From Paracoccus alcaliphilus (lineage in GTDB: Bacteria; Pseudomonadota; Alphaproteobacteria; Rhodobacterales; Rhodobacteraceae): 64,000 nucleotides of DNA. The stretch is from positions 62,001 through 126,000 of the forward strand of contig NZ_CP067126.1 of the NCBI RefSeq assembly GCF_028553725.1. The letters are read 5' to 3'. The notes below the pieces were generated by a model that saw nothing but the letters and a program-made list of their open reading frames with translations, ran no database searches and had not been told where the DNA came from. Shown one piece after another: positions 7,814 through 15,990 of the stretch (its first letter is position 1; each line of letters opens with the position of its first letter). The translations under genes and the position numbers were made by a program.

Positions 7814-9337
7814 GTGACGATGCGTAACGCCCTGCCGCTGGTTGTCTCGGCGCTGGTGTTCCAGCTTGTGCTGATGGTGCCGGGCAGCTTGATCCGCCCG
7901 ACGCCGGAACTGCCGGTCCTGCTGCTTTTACTGGTTCTGGGTGGCGGCATTGCCCGCCTGCCCGTGGCGGCTGGGCTGTTGCTGCTGGCGGGACAGAAGA
8001 TCGCCGATCTGATCATGGTGTCGTCCCTGGGTCGGCCCTTCAATATCGCCGCCGATCTTTCACTTGCGGATGCCGGGCTGCGGCTGGTCGGTGGCACCTT
8101 CGGCCCATTTGCGGTGTTCGGCGCCATCCTTGCCACATTCATCGCGACATTGGGCATTTCTGGCGCGCTTTGGTGGGCGACCGGTCCATGGACCCAACCG
8201 GCCATCGGACGGCGGGCACGCATCATCCTTGTCATGGCCATCGGTCTGGCCCTGTGGCCGGCCATGACCCCGCGCCCCGAGACTGCGCATTACGTTGTCG
8301 AGCGTGCCGGAATTGCCGCCGGAACTCTTGCCGCGCAACGCGACTTCCGGGCGGCGGGGGATCCGATGGCGGGACGGCAGGGGCTGTTGGGGGCCATCGA
8401 CCGCGATGTGCTGGTGATCTTCGTGGAAAGCTATGGGCGGACCAGTTTCACGACGCCGTTCTATGCCGAAACGCATCTGGCCACCCTTCGCCGCGCCGAA
8501 TCCGAACTGGCACAGGCGGGACTGGCCATGCGCTCTGGGTTTCTGACCTCACCCACGCAGGGCGGGCAAAGCTGGTTGGCGCATGCGAGTTTCGCCTCTG
8601 GTCTGTGGATCGCGGACCAGTCGCATTATCAGGCCGTCCTGACCAGCGGGCGGCAGGGACTGTTTCACTACGCGCGGCGCGAAGGCTTTCGCACCGCCGC
8701 CGTCATGCCTGCCATCACCCGCCCATGGCCAGAGGCCGCGCATATGGGTTTCGACCACATCCTGACCGCGCCGGATCTGGGCTATCGCGGGTTGCCCTTC
8801 AACTGGGTCACCATGCCCGACCAGTTCACGCTGGCCGCCGCCGACCGGCTGTTGCGGCAGGAGGACGGGCTGCCGCTGTTTGCGCAGATCGCCCTGATCT
8901 CATCGCATGCGCCCTGGGTGCCGGTGCCGCACCTGATCGACTGGGACGAGGTCGGAGATGGCTCGGTCTTTTCCGATATGGCCGTCGCGGGGGAAAGCCT
9001 GCAAGAGGTCTGGCGCGACCGCGACAACATCCGCCGGCATTACCGCATGGCCATCGACTATGCCTTGAAGGCGGTGACGGGTTATGCGCTGCGCCACGCG
9101 GATGAGGTGCCGCTGATCATCGTGCTGGGTGATCATCAGACCACGCAGCGCCTTGCGCCCGATGGCGGGCGCGATGTTCCCATGCATGTGATCGGGCCCG
9201 TGGCCCTTGTCCGGCGCAGCGCCGGGTGGGGGTTCACGCCCGGCCTGATTCCGGCGGATGACAGCCCCGCAATCCCGATGGACCGGATGCGCGACCTGAT
9301 CCTGCAGGGTTTCAGCACGCCGGAAACCCCCGGATAA
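7814..9337 (+). CDS. Membrane sulfatase-like hydrolase (LTA synthase/phosphoglycerol transferase type)
   Basis: The 507-residue protein starts with about four membrane helices (residues 5-150) followed by an alkaline phosphatase-superfamily domain. Visible marks are VIFVESYGR (first metal-site strand), LTSPTQGGQSWLAHASFASG (probable nucleophile loop) and IIVLGDHQTT (second metal site). Proteins of this layout transfer phosphoglycerol or phosphoethanolamine to surface glycans or lipids, or cleave sulfate or phosphate esters outside the membrane; the exact donor is unknown. GTG 7814 or ATG 7820 may be the start; both lie just before the first helix. No partner genes are adjacent. Confidence 0.75.
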   Translation: MTMRNALPLVVSALVFQLVLMVPGSLIRPTPELPVLLLLLVLGGGIARLPVAAGLLLLAGQKIADLIMVSSLGRPFNIAADLSLADAGLRLVGGTFGPFAVFGAILATFIATLGISGALWWATGPWTQPAIGRRARIILVMAIGLALWPAMTPRPETAHYVVERAGIAAGTLAAQRDFRAAGDPMAGRQGLLGAIDRDVLVIFVESYGRTSFTTPFYAETHLATLRRAESELAQAGLAMRSGFLTSPTQGGQSWLAHASFASGLWIADQSHYQAVLTSGRQGLFHYARREGFRTAAVMPAITRPWPEAAHMGFDHILTAPDLGYRGLPFNWVTMPDQFTLAAADRLLRQEDGLPLFAQIALISSHAPWVPVPHLIDWDEVGDGSVFSDMAVAGESLQEVWRDRDNIRRHYRMAIDYALKAVTGYALRHADEVPLIIVLGDHQTTQRLAPDGGRDVPMHVIGPVALVRRSAGWGFTPGLIPADDSPAIPMDRMRDLILQGFSTPETPG

Positions 9338-9400
9338 TCCCGGGCAAAGCCAACGGCGTGAACGATCTTCCAGCCCGCCGCCAATCAGGGCCGAGCATGT

Positions 9401-9433
9401 GCTGCTGCCCGTCATCACCTGACGGACAGCAGC
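9401..9433 (-). terminator. Stem-loop between convergent genes
   Basis: GCTGCTGCCCGTCA (9401-9414) pairs with TGACGGACAGCAGC (9420-9433) with one mismatch, around a five-base loop. It lies just behind the stop of the minus-strand binding-protein gene and 64 bases past the plus-strand sulfatase-like gene. No T-run follows on either strand, so termination strength is uncertain. Confidence 0.55.
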
Positions 9434-9440
9434 CAAGCGG

Positions 9441-10517
9441 TCAGTTCGAGGCCAGCCAGCTGTTGAAACGCTCGTTCAGCTGGTTTTCGTTATCGGCCCA
9501 GAATTCGGGATCATCCATCACCGCATTGTTCATGTTGTCGGGGTTCGTCGGCATATGCGGGGCCATTTCCGTTTCACCGTCCTGAAACAGCCCGACCAGC
9601 GCGGCAGAGGATTTTCGCGCCGGGCCATAGGCGATATAGCGCGCCTGATCCGCCAGCCGCTGCGTGTCGGTGGCAAAGAGCAGATATTCCATCGCGGCCT
9701 CTGGATTGGGCGCGTCCTTGGGAATCGCGAACAGGTCCATCTCCATATATTGCGCGTCCCAGATGATCTCGATGGCCTGGCCATCGGAGACCATCGCATC
9801 GAACAGCCGACCGTTATAGGCCGTCGCCATCGCCACCTCGCCGTCCGCCAGCAGTTGCACCGGTTGCGCGCCGGCCTCCCACCAGACCACGTCGCGCTTG
9901 ATGGTGTCCAGCTTGGCGAAGGCGCGATCGACGCCTTCGGGCGTGGCCAGCAGGTCATAGATCTCGTCCGGGCTGGCCCCGTCGGCGATCAACGCAAGAT
10001 AAAGCGTGCGCCGGGCCAGCCGGGGCAGGCTGCGCTTGCCGGGATAGGTCTCAAGATCGAAGAAATCGGCGGCCTTGGTCGGAGGGTTGTCGCCGAACTG
10101 CCGGGTATCATAGCCGATGACATTGCCCCACAGGATATTGGCGACGCCGCATTCAACCAATGCACCGTCGAAGAAATCCTCTTCGGCCGGGGTGCCGTCA
10201 TCGCCGGCAGGCAGGATCGCGGGGTCGATCTCCATCAGGATCCCCTCGTCGCACAACCGCACCACGTCCGAGGTCGCCAGATCGACGACATCGACACTGA
10301 CGTTCCCGGCCTCGGCCTGCGCCTTGATCACCGCGCCGGGGTCATCCGCCGCCATCATGTTGACCCGCATCCCGGTCTTCTGGGCAAAGGGTTCATTATA
10401 GGCCTTGACCTGGCTGGCCTCGAAGGCGCCGCCATAGGACAGGACGTTCAGCTGTTGCGCCGAGGCGCCAAGGGCCCCGCCCAGAAAGGCCGCGGATATC
10501 AGTAAAATGTTACGCAT
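9441..10517 (-). CDS. Orphan ABC substrate-binding protein, spermidine/putrescine type
   Basis: The 358-residue protein has a signal peptide (ISAAFLGGALGASAQ) and the pattern of PotD/PotF-like periplasmic binding proteins: LNVLSYGGAFEASQVKAYNE, an AGNVSVDVVDL strand, WGNVIGYDTRQF, YPGKRSLP and VVWWEAGAQPVQLLADGEVA. It should deliver polyamine- or amino-acid-like ligands to an importer. No permease or ATPase gene follows or precedes; upstream is only a broken GcvT-type remnant, so the transporter operon seems to have been lost and only the receptor remains. It may serve a transporter encoded elsewhere. Confidence 0.82.
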   Translation of the reverse strand: MRNILLISAAFLGGALGASAQQLNVLSYGGAFEASQVKAYNEPFAQKTGMRVNMMAADDPGAVIKAQAEAGNVSVDVVDLATSDVVRLCDEGILMEIDPAILPAGDDGTPAEEDFFDGALVECGVANILWGNVIGYDTRQFGDNPPTKAADFFDLETYPGKRSLPRLARRTLYLALIADGASPDEIYDLLATPEGVDRAFAKLDTIKRDVVWWEAGAQPVQLLADGEVAMATAYNGRLFDAMVSDGQAIEIIWDAQYMEMDLFAIPKDAPNPEAAMEYLLFATDTQRLADQARYIAYGPARKSSAALVGLFQDGETEMAPHMPTNPDNMNNAVMDDPEFWADNENQLNERFNSWLASN

Positions 10518-10616
10518 GATTCTCTCCCATTGGATAAGGTCGGATGGCGCGGTTGATCCGCGTCTTTTGTCGGTGCCGGATGGCTGTTGATACCGACAGC
10601 CGCCCGGCTGGTTCTG

Positions 10617-10890
10617 TCAGGCCCTGATTCTTGCCGATCCCGGATCGTAAAGAGGCTTCAGGCTGGCATCTGCGGGAACAATCCGCCCGGCCACCTCTAT
10701 GGCGTAATCGCAGGCCAGCATCGCCTCGGGAGGTTCTCCCGCTTGCTGGCAATCAACATAGCCCAGACCGACCGCTGCGCCAAGCATGCGCCCATAATTG
10801 CCCGGTGAAATCGCCCCTGATCGTTTTCATCGCGAAACCAGGCCCGGCTTCCAGCACATGATCCTCGTCGGTGATATCATGGCCGGAATG
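10617..10890 (-). pseudogene. GcvT-domain (dimethylglycine dehydrogenase-like) C-terminal remnant
   Basis: On the minus strand about 90 codons resemble the end of GcvT/aminomethyltransferase-type domains. They read ITDEDHVLEAGPGFAMKT, then after a frameshift GNYGRMLGAAVGLGYVDC, and AIEVAGRIVPADASLKPLYD to the stop at 10617-10619. Such domains close glycine cleavage T proteins and FAD-dependent dimethylglycine/sarcosine-type dehydrogenases. The rest of the gene is missing and the frame is broken. It sits upstream of the orphan binding protein and may once have belonged to the same methylamine or polyamine operon. Confidence 0.6.
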
Positions 10891-10905
10891 GACATCACTT
10901 GCCGG

Positions 10906-10947
10906 CAAAAACGAAAACCCGGGGCGACCTTGTTGGTCACCCCGGGT
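10906..10947 (-). terminator. Intrinsic terminator of the oxlT-like gene
   Basis: ACCCGGGGCGACC (10917-10929) and GGTCACCCCGGGT (10935-10947) form a 13-bp stem with one wobble and a TTGTT loop. Read on the minus strand it is followed by TTTTCGTTTTT, a classic U-tract. It lies 20 bases behind the stop of the transporter gene. Confidence 0.88.
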
Positions 10948-10967
10948 CAGGCTTCAGGACAACGCCG

Positions 10968-12299
10968 CTAGCGTTGTGCGGGTATCAGCCCGTCTTCGAC
11001 CACGACCTTGCCTCGGTCGTCCAGCACCACCCCGTTCTGAGCGTGATGCTTTTTCATCAGCGGTCGCAGGATGAAGATGGCGGCAAGCGCGGCAGAGATG
11101 TCCATTGCAGCCATCATGTAAAGGACGGTTGCCCAGGTGCCCGTCGCTTCCATGATCAGGTTGCCGATCGGAACCAGCAGGGCGGCCATGCCCTTGGCGC
11201 AGTAGAGCACGCCATAGATCTTGCCGATATGCTTGGTGCCGAAGGCATCGCCTGCCGTGGCGCTGAACAGGCTGTACACCTCACCCCAGGCCAGGAACAC
11301 GATGCCCGACAGGATCACGAACGCCCATGGGTTGTGCCCGAAGGTGCCAAGCGCGAGGATGCCAAGACCCTCGATCGAGAAGGCGATGAACATCGTCTTT
11401 TCGCGGCCGATATGGTCCGAGATCCAGCCGAACAGCGGTCGAGAGATGCCGTTCATGACCCGGTCCATCATCAGCGCCATGGGCAGTGCGGCCATGGTGA
11501 AGAAGTACATGTTGACCGGCATTTCGCGGACACCCAGATCTTCCGCGATGACGCCAAGCTGCGCGACCGCCATCAGACCGCCGGTGACCGTGCCGGTGAA
11601 CATCGCCAGCATGACCCAGAACACCGGAGTGCGCAGCGCCTCGCCGAGCGTATAGTCGCGGCGCGATTGCGCGACCTGATCGGAAAAGACGGTTTCGCCC
11701 GCTTTCGGAGCCTTGAGGAAACCCGCGACAAGCAGGATCGCCGCGCCCTGAATCAGGCCGAAGGTGAAGAAGGCCTGCTGATAGCCGCTGTTGTGGATCA
11801 TGCTTGCGATTGGCATGATGGTAAGGATCGTGCCCGATCCGTATCCGGCGGCGGTCAGGCCGGCGGCAAGCCCACGACGATCCGGAAACCACTTGAGGGC
11901 ATTGTTGATGCAGGTCGCGTAAACCGCGCCGACACCGATGCCGCCAAGGACAGAGCCGAGATAGAAGCCGCTGAGAGATGTGGCATAGGAATTGACCAGC
12001 CACGCCAGGCCGACGAAAAGGCCGCCGATCAGGACAACCACCCGTGGGCCGTGACGATCGACGAAATGCCCGACGATGGGTGTGCCCCAGGTCTGGACGA
12101 CGACGAAGATCGTGAATGCGGTTTGGATCGCGGCACGCGTCCAACCATGAGCTTGTTGAATTTCAGGGACGAAAAGCGTCCATGAGTACTGGATATTCGA
12201 GGCGGCGACCATACAGGCGACGCCTACCGCAAGTTGAATCCAGCGAGTATTTGGGGGGTTCCCCTGTCCCCCTGCAGATGCATCAGTTGTGTCAGACAT
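10968..12299 (-). CDS. oxlT: OFA-family MFS transporter (oxalate:formate antiporter-like)
   Basis: The 443-residue protein has 12 membrane helices and OFA-subfamily features: [60 protein letters not shown], and PLFGWISDHIGREKTMFIAF between helices 8 and 9. OFA members such as OxlT exchange oxalate for formate or take up related carboxylates. Location with oxc and frc supports oxalate uptake, although OFA proteins also move other organic acids. The ATG at 12299 is chosen for its GGAGGAGGG ribosome site. A dyad operator lies 124 bases upstream (12423-12439), shared with other units of this locus, and a strong terminator closes the gene. Confidence 0.85.
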   Translation of the reverse strand: MSDTTDASAGGQGNPPNTRWIQLAVGVACMVAASNIQYSWTLFVPEIQQAHGWTRAAIQTAFTIFVVVQTWGTPIVGHFVDRHGPRVVVLIGGLFVGLAWLVNSYATSLSGFYLGSVLGGIGVGAVYATCINNALKWFPDRRGLAAGLTAAGYGSGTILTIMPIASMIHNSGYQQAFFTFGLIQGAAILLVAGFLKAPKAGETVFSDQVAQSRRDYTLGEALRTPVFWVMLAMFTGTVTGGLMAVAQLGVIAEDLGVREMPVNMYFFTMAALPMALMMDRVMNGISRPLFGWISDHIGREKTMFIAFSIEGLGILALGTFGHNPWAFVILSGIVFLAWGEVYSLFSATAGDAFGTKHIGKIYGVLYCAKGMAALLVPIGNLIMEATGTWATVLYMMAAMDISAALAAIFILRPLMKKHHAQNGVVLDDRGKVVVEDGLIPAQR

Positions 12300-12422
12300 T
12301 GACCGTCCCTCCTCCATTCGAGCGGACATTCCCCGTTTTCACCTTCGCGAGAGCGACTGTCTTAAAAGAGCGACGAGGCGCTCTGGCACTTACCCATTCA
12401 CGAAGATGTAACACCGGCATCT

Positions 12423-12439
12423 TGGTATAATGGATGCCA
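12423..12439. promoter_or_regulatory. Dyad operator 1 (upstream of oxlT)
   Basis: TGGTAT-AATGG-ATGCCA: two 6-base arms separated by 5 bases, matching TGGYAT-N5-ATRCCA in all arm positions. It is the first of six similar sites in the oxalate locus, 124 bases before the oxlT start. FCD-type GntR proteins, two of which are encoded in this locus, bind such TGG/CCA dyads. Confidence 0.65.
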
Positions 12440-12656
12440 CATGGCAAGATAGGAATCGGTTATGAAGGGGGGGATCGGCGGAAATCGGGATCGGAAACGA
12501 CCTTTGCTCCGAGTTCCTCAGGGGATCTCAGAGCTATCAAATACAAGGACAAATTGTCGCAGGTGGATGTTTCGGTGCGTATAGAAAAAAAATCTGAAAA
12601 ACTGCGCGTGAACGACGATTCAGAGGCCTCGAAAGGCGATTCGGCGCAGCCCTGTG

Positions 12657-12679
12657 GCCGCTCTTGTGTGAAGAGCGGC
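12657..12679 (-). terminator. Hairpin behind the small oxalate-locus gene
   Basis: GCCGCTCTT (12657-12665) and AAGAGCGGC (12671-12679) pair perfectly around GTGTG. It lies 22 bases past the stop of the 53-residue minus-strand frame; a T-rich minus-strand tract follows only about 60 bases later, so it may be a terminator or a transcript-end stabiliser. Confidence 0.5.
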
Positions 12680-12701
12680 ACTGATAAGCAGGGCGGAATC
12701 G

Positions 12702-12863
12702 TTACGCAGAGAAATAGCGCCAGGATTCGGTTTTGGGCTCGACCGACCCTTGGCGGCCATAGATCTCGGCCAGCTTGGCAGAGACGATCGAAAAGATCTG
12801 CTGGACACGATCGAGGGGGGTGCGGGGACCAGTGGGGCGGTGCAGCAAAGTCGTGGTGGTCAT
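12702..12863 (-). CDS. Small hypothetical protein in the oxalate locus (53 aa)
   Basis: The minus strand has an ATG at 12863 preceded by an excellent ribosome site (AAGGAGAATGAACC) and a frame of 53 codons to TAA at 12702-12704. The protein starts with a Thr-rich MTTTTLLHRP, has an amphipathic helix-like stretch (DRVQQIFSIVSAKLAEIYG) and ends WRYFSA; it has no signal peptide or membrane helix. I do not recognise a family. A dyad operator of the oxalate-locus type lies at 12919-12935, 56 bases upstream, and a perfect hairpin follows the stop, so it looks like an independently transcribed member of the regulon. Function unknown. Confidence 0.6.
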   Translation of the reverse strand: MTTTTLLHRPTGPRTPLDRVQQIFSIVSAKLAEIYGRQGSVEPKTESWRYFSA

Positions 12864-12918
12864 GGTTCATTCTCCTTGATGTCGGCCCGACGTCTGACCT
12901 GCCGAGCGTTTGATTTCT

Positions 12919-12935
12919 TGATATATAACATGCCA
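12919..12935. promoter_or_regulatory. Dyad operator 2 (upstream of the small gene)
   Basis: TGATAT-ATAAC-ATGCCA fits TGGYAT-N5-ATRCCA with one arm mismatch. It lies in an AT-rich patch 56 bases before the 53-residue minus-strand gene. Confidence 0.5.
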
Positions 12936-13386
12936 AGGCGCGTGGAGTAGATCTGATACTGCATCGCAGCATTGCATCCGGCGCATGGCTGGGATCTGCC
13001 CGGTTGCCTGCACACGGGAATCCACGATCCGGCGTTTCTTGCGGCAATCAGGGGCGCCCTTGGCAGATGGCACCGCAGCATAAAGGCAGCAGGGCGCTGT
13101 GACGCGGGCAGGGCAAGATCATCGGGATGACGTCGAACTCATGCTTGACTTGTTGGCATGCCACATGCCACGCTGATTCCGACGGGAGGAGATGTGCGTG
13201 GCGATGACGCCGATCCATGAGGGCACCCGCTTTCGGAAGAGCGGTCCGAATCTGAAGGATCGTGGCCCCGCCAGATTTCGGGACAGGAAATCCGCTGGCG
13301 CCTTTTGGACTCGCCTCAGCGGTCGCCAGCACAGTCCGGCCCCCCGTATCCGCCGGATCAAACAGGAACGAAGCCAGGAGGAAACG
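12936..13386. other. Regulatory region upstream of the acyl-CoA synthetase gene
   Basis: About 450 bases separate the small minus-strand gene's promoter from the plus-strand synthetase start. The region holds dyad 3 (13154-13170) preceded by a -35-like TTGACT at 13145-13150. It also includes a 200-base stretch open upstream of ATG 13387 that lacks family pattern and is best read as leader. Nothing else was recognised. Confidence 0.5.
13154..13170. promoter_or_regulatory. Dyad operator 3 (upstream of the acyl-CoA synthetase)
   Basis: TGGCAT-GCCAC-ATGCCA matches the locus dyad perfectly. The first ten bases, TGGCATGCCA, are also a perfect palindrome by themselves. TTGACT at 13145-13150 directly precedes it, so a bound repressor would cover the promoter spacer. 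Confidence 0.65.
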
Positions 13387-15564
13387 ATGGCAGAACAAGC
13401 TCTGAAACTGCGTCCGATAAGTGACAGCCCAGAGGCTGGACAGCCCTACGACGCCGTGCGCAGCATCCTCGACAAGGTCAAGGCCGAGGGCCGCGACAGT
13501 CTGACCGCACCCGAAGGCAAGATCGTCTGCGATGCTTATGGTATCGCCGTGCCGCAGGAAGGCGTGGCGAAGTCGTCCTCTGAGGCGGCAAGCCTTGCAG
13601 AGGGCATGGGCTATCCGGTGGTGCTCAAGATCGTCTCGCCCGACATCCTCCACAAGACAGAGGCTGGCGGCGTGCTGGTGGGCCTGAAGACCAGAGAAGA
13701 GGTCGAGAAGGGCTATGAAAGCATTCTCGCCAATGCCCGCAACTACAAGGCCGACGCGCGTGTAGATGGGGTGCAGGTCCAGCAGATGCTGACCGGCGGG
13801 CAGGAGGTCATCATCGGTGCGGTGACCGACAGCAGCTTTGGCAAACTGGTCGCCTTCGGCCTTGGTGGTGTTCTGGTCGAGGTGCTGAAGGACATCACCT
13901 TCCGTCTTGCCCCCGCGACCCACGAGGACGCGCTTTCGATGCTGGACGGCATTCAGGCGGCCGAGATCCTCAAGGGCGTGCGCGGTGGCGAAGCTGTCGA
14001 TCGCGAGGCGCTGTCGGACATGATCGTCAAGGTCAGCCAGCTGGTCAGCGACTTCCCCGAGATCTCGGAGCTTGACCTCAACCCGGTCTTTGCCACCGCT
14101 TCGGGGGCCATCGCCGCCGATGTGCGCGTGGTCGTCGATTTCTCGCCGCAGCCCGAACGCTATCGTCCAAGTCAGGAAGACATCGTTCGCCAGATGAACC
14201 GGATCATGAAGCCCGATGCGGTCGCGGTGATCGGCGCCTCTGCCGAGGACGGCAAGATCGGCAACTCGGTGATGAAGAACCTGATCAATGGCGGCTACAA
14301 GGGCAAGATCTATCCGATCCATCCCAAGGCAGATGAGATCATGGGGATCAAGGCCTATAAATCGGTCAAGGACGTTCCCGGCGTCATCGACGTCGCCGTT
14401 TTCGCCATCCCGGCCAAATTCGTCGCCGGGGCGCTGACCGAATGTGGCGAGAAAGAGATATCGGGCGCCGTGCTCATCCCGTCGGGTTTTGCCGAAACCG
14501 GCAATGTCGAAGGCCAGGAAGAGCTTCAGGCAATCGGCCGGAAATACAATATCCGCCTGATGGGGCCGAACATCTATGGCTTCTACTATACGCCGCAGAA
14601 CCTCTGCGCGACGTTCTGCACCGCATATGATGTGCAGGGAACGGCGGCGCTGTCCTCGCAGTCAGGCGGCATCGGCATGGCCATCATCGGCTTCAGCCGG
14701 TCGGCCAAGATGGGTGTCTCGGCCATCGTCGGTCTGGGCAACAAGTCGGATATCGACGAGGACGACCTGCTGACCTTCTTCGAGCAGGACGACAACACCA
14801 AGATCATCGCTCAACACCTTGAGGATCTGAAGGACGGGCGCTCTTTCGCGGAAGTGGCCAAGCGGGTGTCGAAGAAAAAGCCTGTGGTCGTGCTGAAGGC
14901 CGGGCGGACCTCGGCGGGCGCTGCGGCGGCAAGTTCGCATACCGGCGCGCTGGCCGGCAACGACAAGATCTATGAGGACGTTTTCGCGCAATCGGGCGTC
15001 ATCCGGGCGCGGTCGCTTCGCGATTTGCTGGAATACGCCCGGGGCGTGCCGGTTCTGCCGACACCAAAGGGTGAGAATATCGTCATCATCACCGGTGCCG
15101 GTGGGTCGGGCGTGCTGCTGTCGGATGCCTGCGTCGATAACGACCTCAACATGATGTCGATGCCGGATGATCTGGACACGGCCTTCCGCAAGTTTATCCC
15201 GCCCTTCGGCGCAGCCGGTAACCCGGTTGACATCACTGGCGGCGAGCCGCCGTCCACCTATCGCAACACGATCAAGCTTGGTCTTGAGGATCCGCGGATC
15301 CACTCGATCATCCTTGGCTATTGGCACACGATCATCACGCCGCCGATGGTGTTCGCCGAGGTCGTGATCGACGTTGTCGAGGAGATGAAGAAGAAGGGGA
15401 TCCACAAGCCGATCGTTGCCTCGTTGGCGGGCGATGTCGAGGTAGAGGCAGCCGCCGAACATCTCTATGCGAACGGTGTGCCGGCCTATGCCTACTCTAC
15501 CGAGATCCCGGTGGCGGTGCTTGGGGCCAAGTACAAGTGGGCACGGGGGGCGGGCCTCCTGTAA
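13387..15564 (+). CDS. Fused NDP-forming acyl-CoA synthetase (acetate--CoA ligase family)
   Basis: The 725-residue protein joins both halves of an ADP-forming acyl-CoA synthetase. An ATP-grasp domain comes first (about 20-235, GYPVVLKIVSPDILHKTEAG), then a CoA-binding domain (about 265-360, VAVIGASAEDGKIGNSVMKN), then the succinyl-CoA-ligase-like part with the phosphohistidine loop SSHTGALAGND. It should couple acyl-CoA formation or cleavage to ATP/ADP. The ATG at 13387 is preferred: AGGAGGAAACG precedes it. Placement beside oxlT, under a locus operator, suggests a role in making oxalyl-CoA or another CoA donor for oxalate entry; this is inference. A strong terminator follows, so it is monocistronic. 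Confidence 0.85.
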   Translation: MAEQALKLRPISDSPEAGQPYDAVRSILDKVKAEGRDSLTAPEGKIVCDAYGIAVPQEGVAKSSSEAASLAEGMGYPVVLKIVSPDILHKTEAGGVLVGLKTREEVEKGYESILANARNYKADARVDGVQVQQMLTGGQEVIIGAVTDSSFGKLVAFGLGGVLVEVLKDITFRLAPATHEDALSMLDGIQAAEILKGVRGGEAVDREALSDMIVKVSQLVSDFPEISELDLNPVFATASGAIAADVRVVVDFSPQPERYRPSQEDIVRQMNRIMKPDAVAVIGASAEDGKIGNSVMKNLINGGYKGKIYPIHPKADEIMGIKAYKSVKDVPGVIDVAVFAIPAKFVAGALTECGEKEISGAVLIPSGFAETGNVEGQEELQAIGRKYNIRLMGPNIYGFYYTPQNLCATFCTAYDVQGTAALSSQSGGIGMAIIGFSRSAKMGVSAIVGLGNKSDIDEDDLLTFFEQDDNTKIIAQHLEDLKDGRSFAEVAKRVSKKKPVVVLKAGRTSAGAAAASSHTGALAGNDKIYEDVFAQSGVIRARSLRDLLEYARGVPVLPTPKGENIVIITGAGGSGVLLSDACVDNDLNMMSMPDDLDTAFRKFIPPFGAAGNPVDITGGEPPSTYRNTIKLGLEDPRIHSIILGYWHTIITPPMVFAEVVIDVVEEMKKKGIHKPIVASLAGDVEVEAAAEHLYANGVPAYAYSTEIPVAVLGAKYKWARGAGLL

Positions 15565-15624
15565 GGGCCGTCCGCAACCTCCCCAGCGGGTGCGAAGACT
15601 GTCAAAGTCGCAGCCCCCGTGCGT

Positions 15625-15660
15625 GGCGCGCCCTCCCCAAAAAGGAGCGGCGCGCCTTTT
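15625..15660 (+). terminator. Intrinsic terminator of the acyl-CoA synthetase gene
   Basis: GGCGCGCCCTCC (15625-15636) pairs with GGAG-C-GGCGCGCC (15644-15656), one bulged C, around an A-rich loop, and is followed by TTTTAT. It lies 60 bases past the stop. Confidence 0.85.
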
Positions 15661-15990
15661 ATGACTTGACCGGAAACCGGCAGGTTTCGTGGGGGCGGCA
15701 CAGCCGTCGGCCAGCGAATCCTGCGCCCCGCCTGCGGAAAGCGGAACCCCGACCATTGACAGAAGCGTTATATTTGGTCGACAGGAACGGCGATCCACAG
15801 TATGCGGCATACCTGCGGCGACAGCAGCCTGAACGGCTTATTTCGTTCGAGGCGCGCGATTACAGAGCTGTGGATTAATACAAGTGACTTGGACTGTGGC
15901 AAGCCGCAGGATAAATATGGTGTTATTGGTCTGGACCGGCCAGCACTCCCGTCCTTCGTTTTGCGCGAATTGAAAGGATCATGTGAGATT
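15661..15990. other. Upstream region of the first GntR gene
   Basis: This 330-base stretch separates the terminator from the regulator start. A TTGACA hexamer at about 15757-15762 and AT-rich segments near 15765 and 15880-15925 may hold the promoter. I see no good copy of the locus dyad here, in contrast to the other units, and no convincing gene. Confidence 0.4.

Larger units (their letters stand above)
12300..12701. other. oxlT upstream region, no convincing gene
   Basis: This 400-base stretch lies upstream of oxlT and downstream of the small minus-strand gene. It holds the dyad at 12423-12439, an A-rich run near 12586-12600 (a T-run on the minus strand) and a 9-bp hairpin at 12657-12679. 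A plus-strand frame through it has unusual composition, no ribosome site and no recognisable pattern, and is not called. Confidence 0.5.

Noticed and set aside
7632..7817. Small frame overlapping the sulfatase-like start by four bases
   Set aside because: No clear ribosome site and no recognisable residues; the overlap alone is weak evidence.
12434..12913. Plus-strand frame of 159 codons between oxlT and the acyl-CoA synthetase
   Set aside because: It runs antisense through the better supported 53-aa gene, has no ribosome site, an odd composition and no family pattern.
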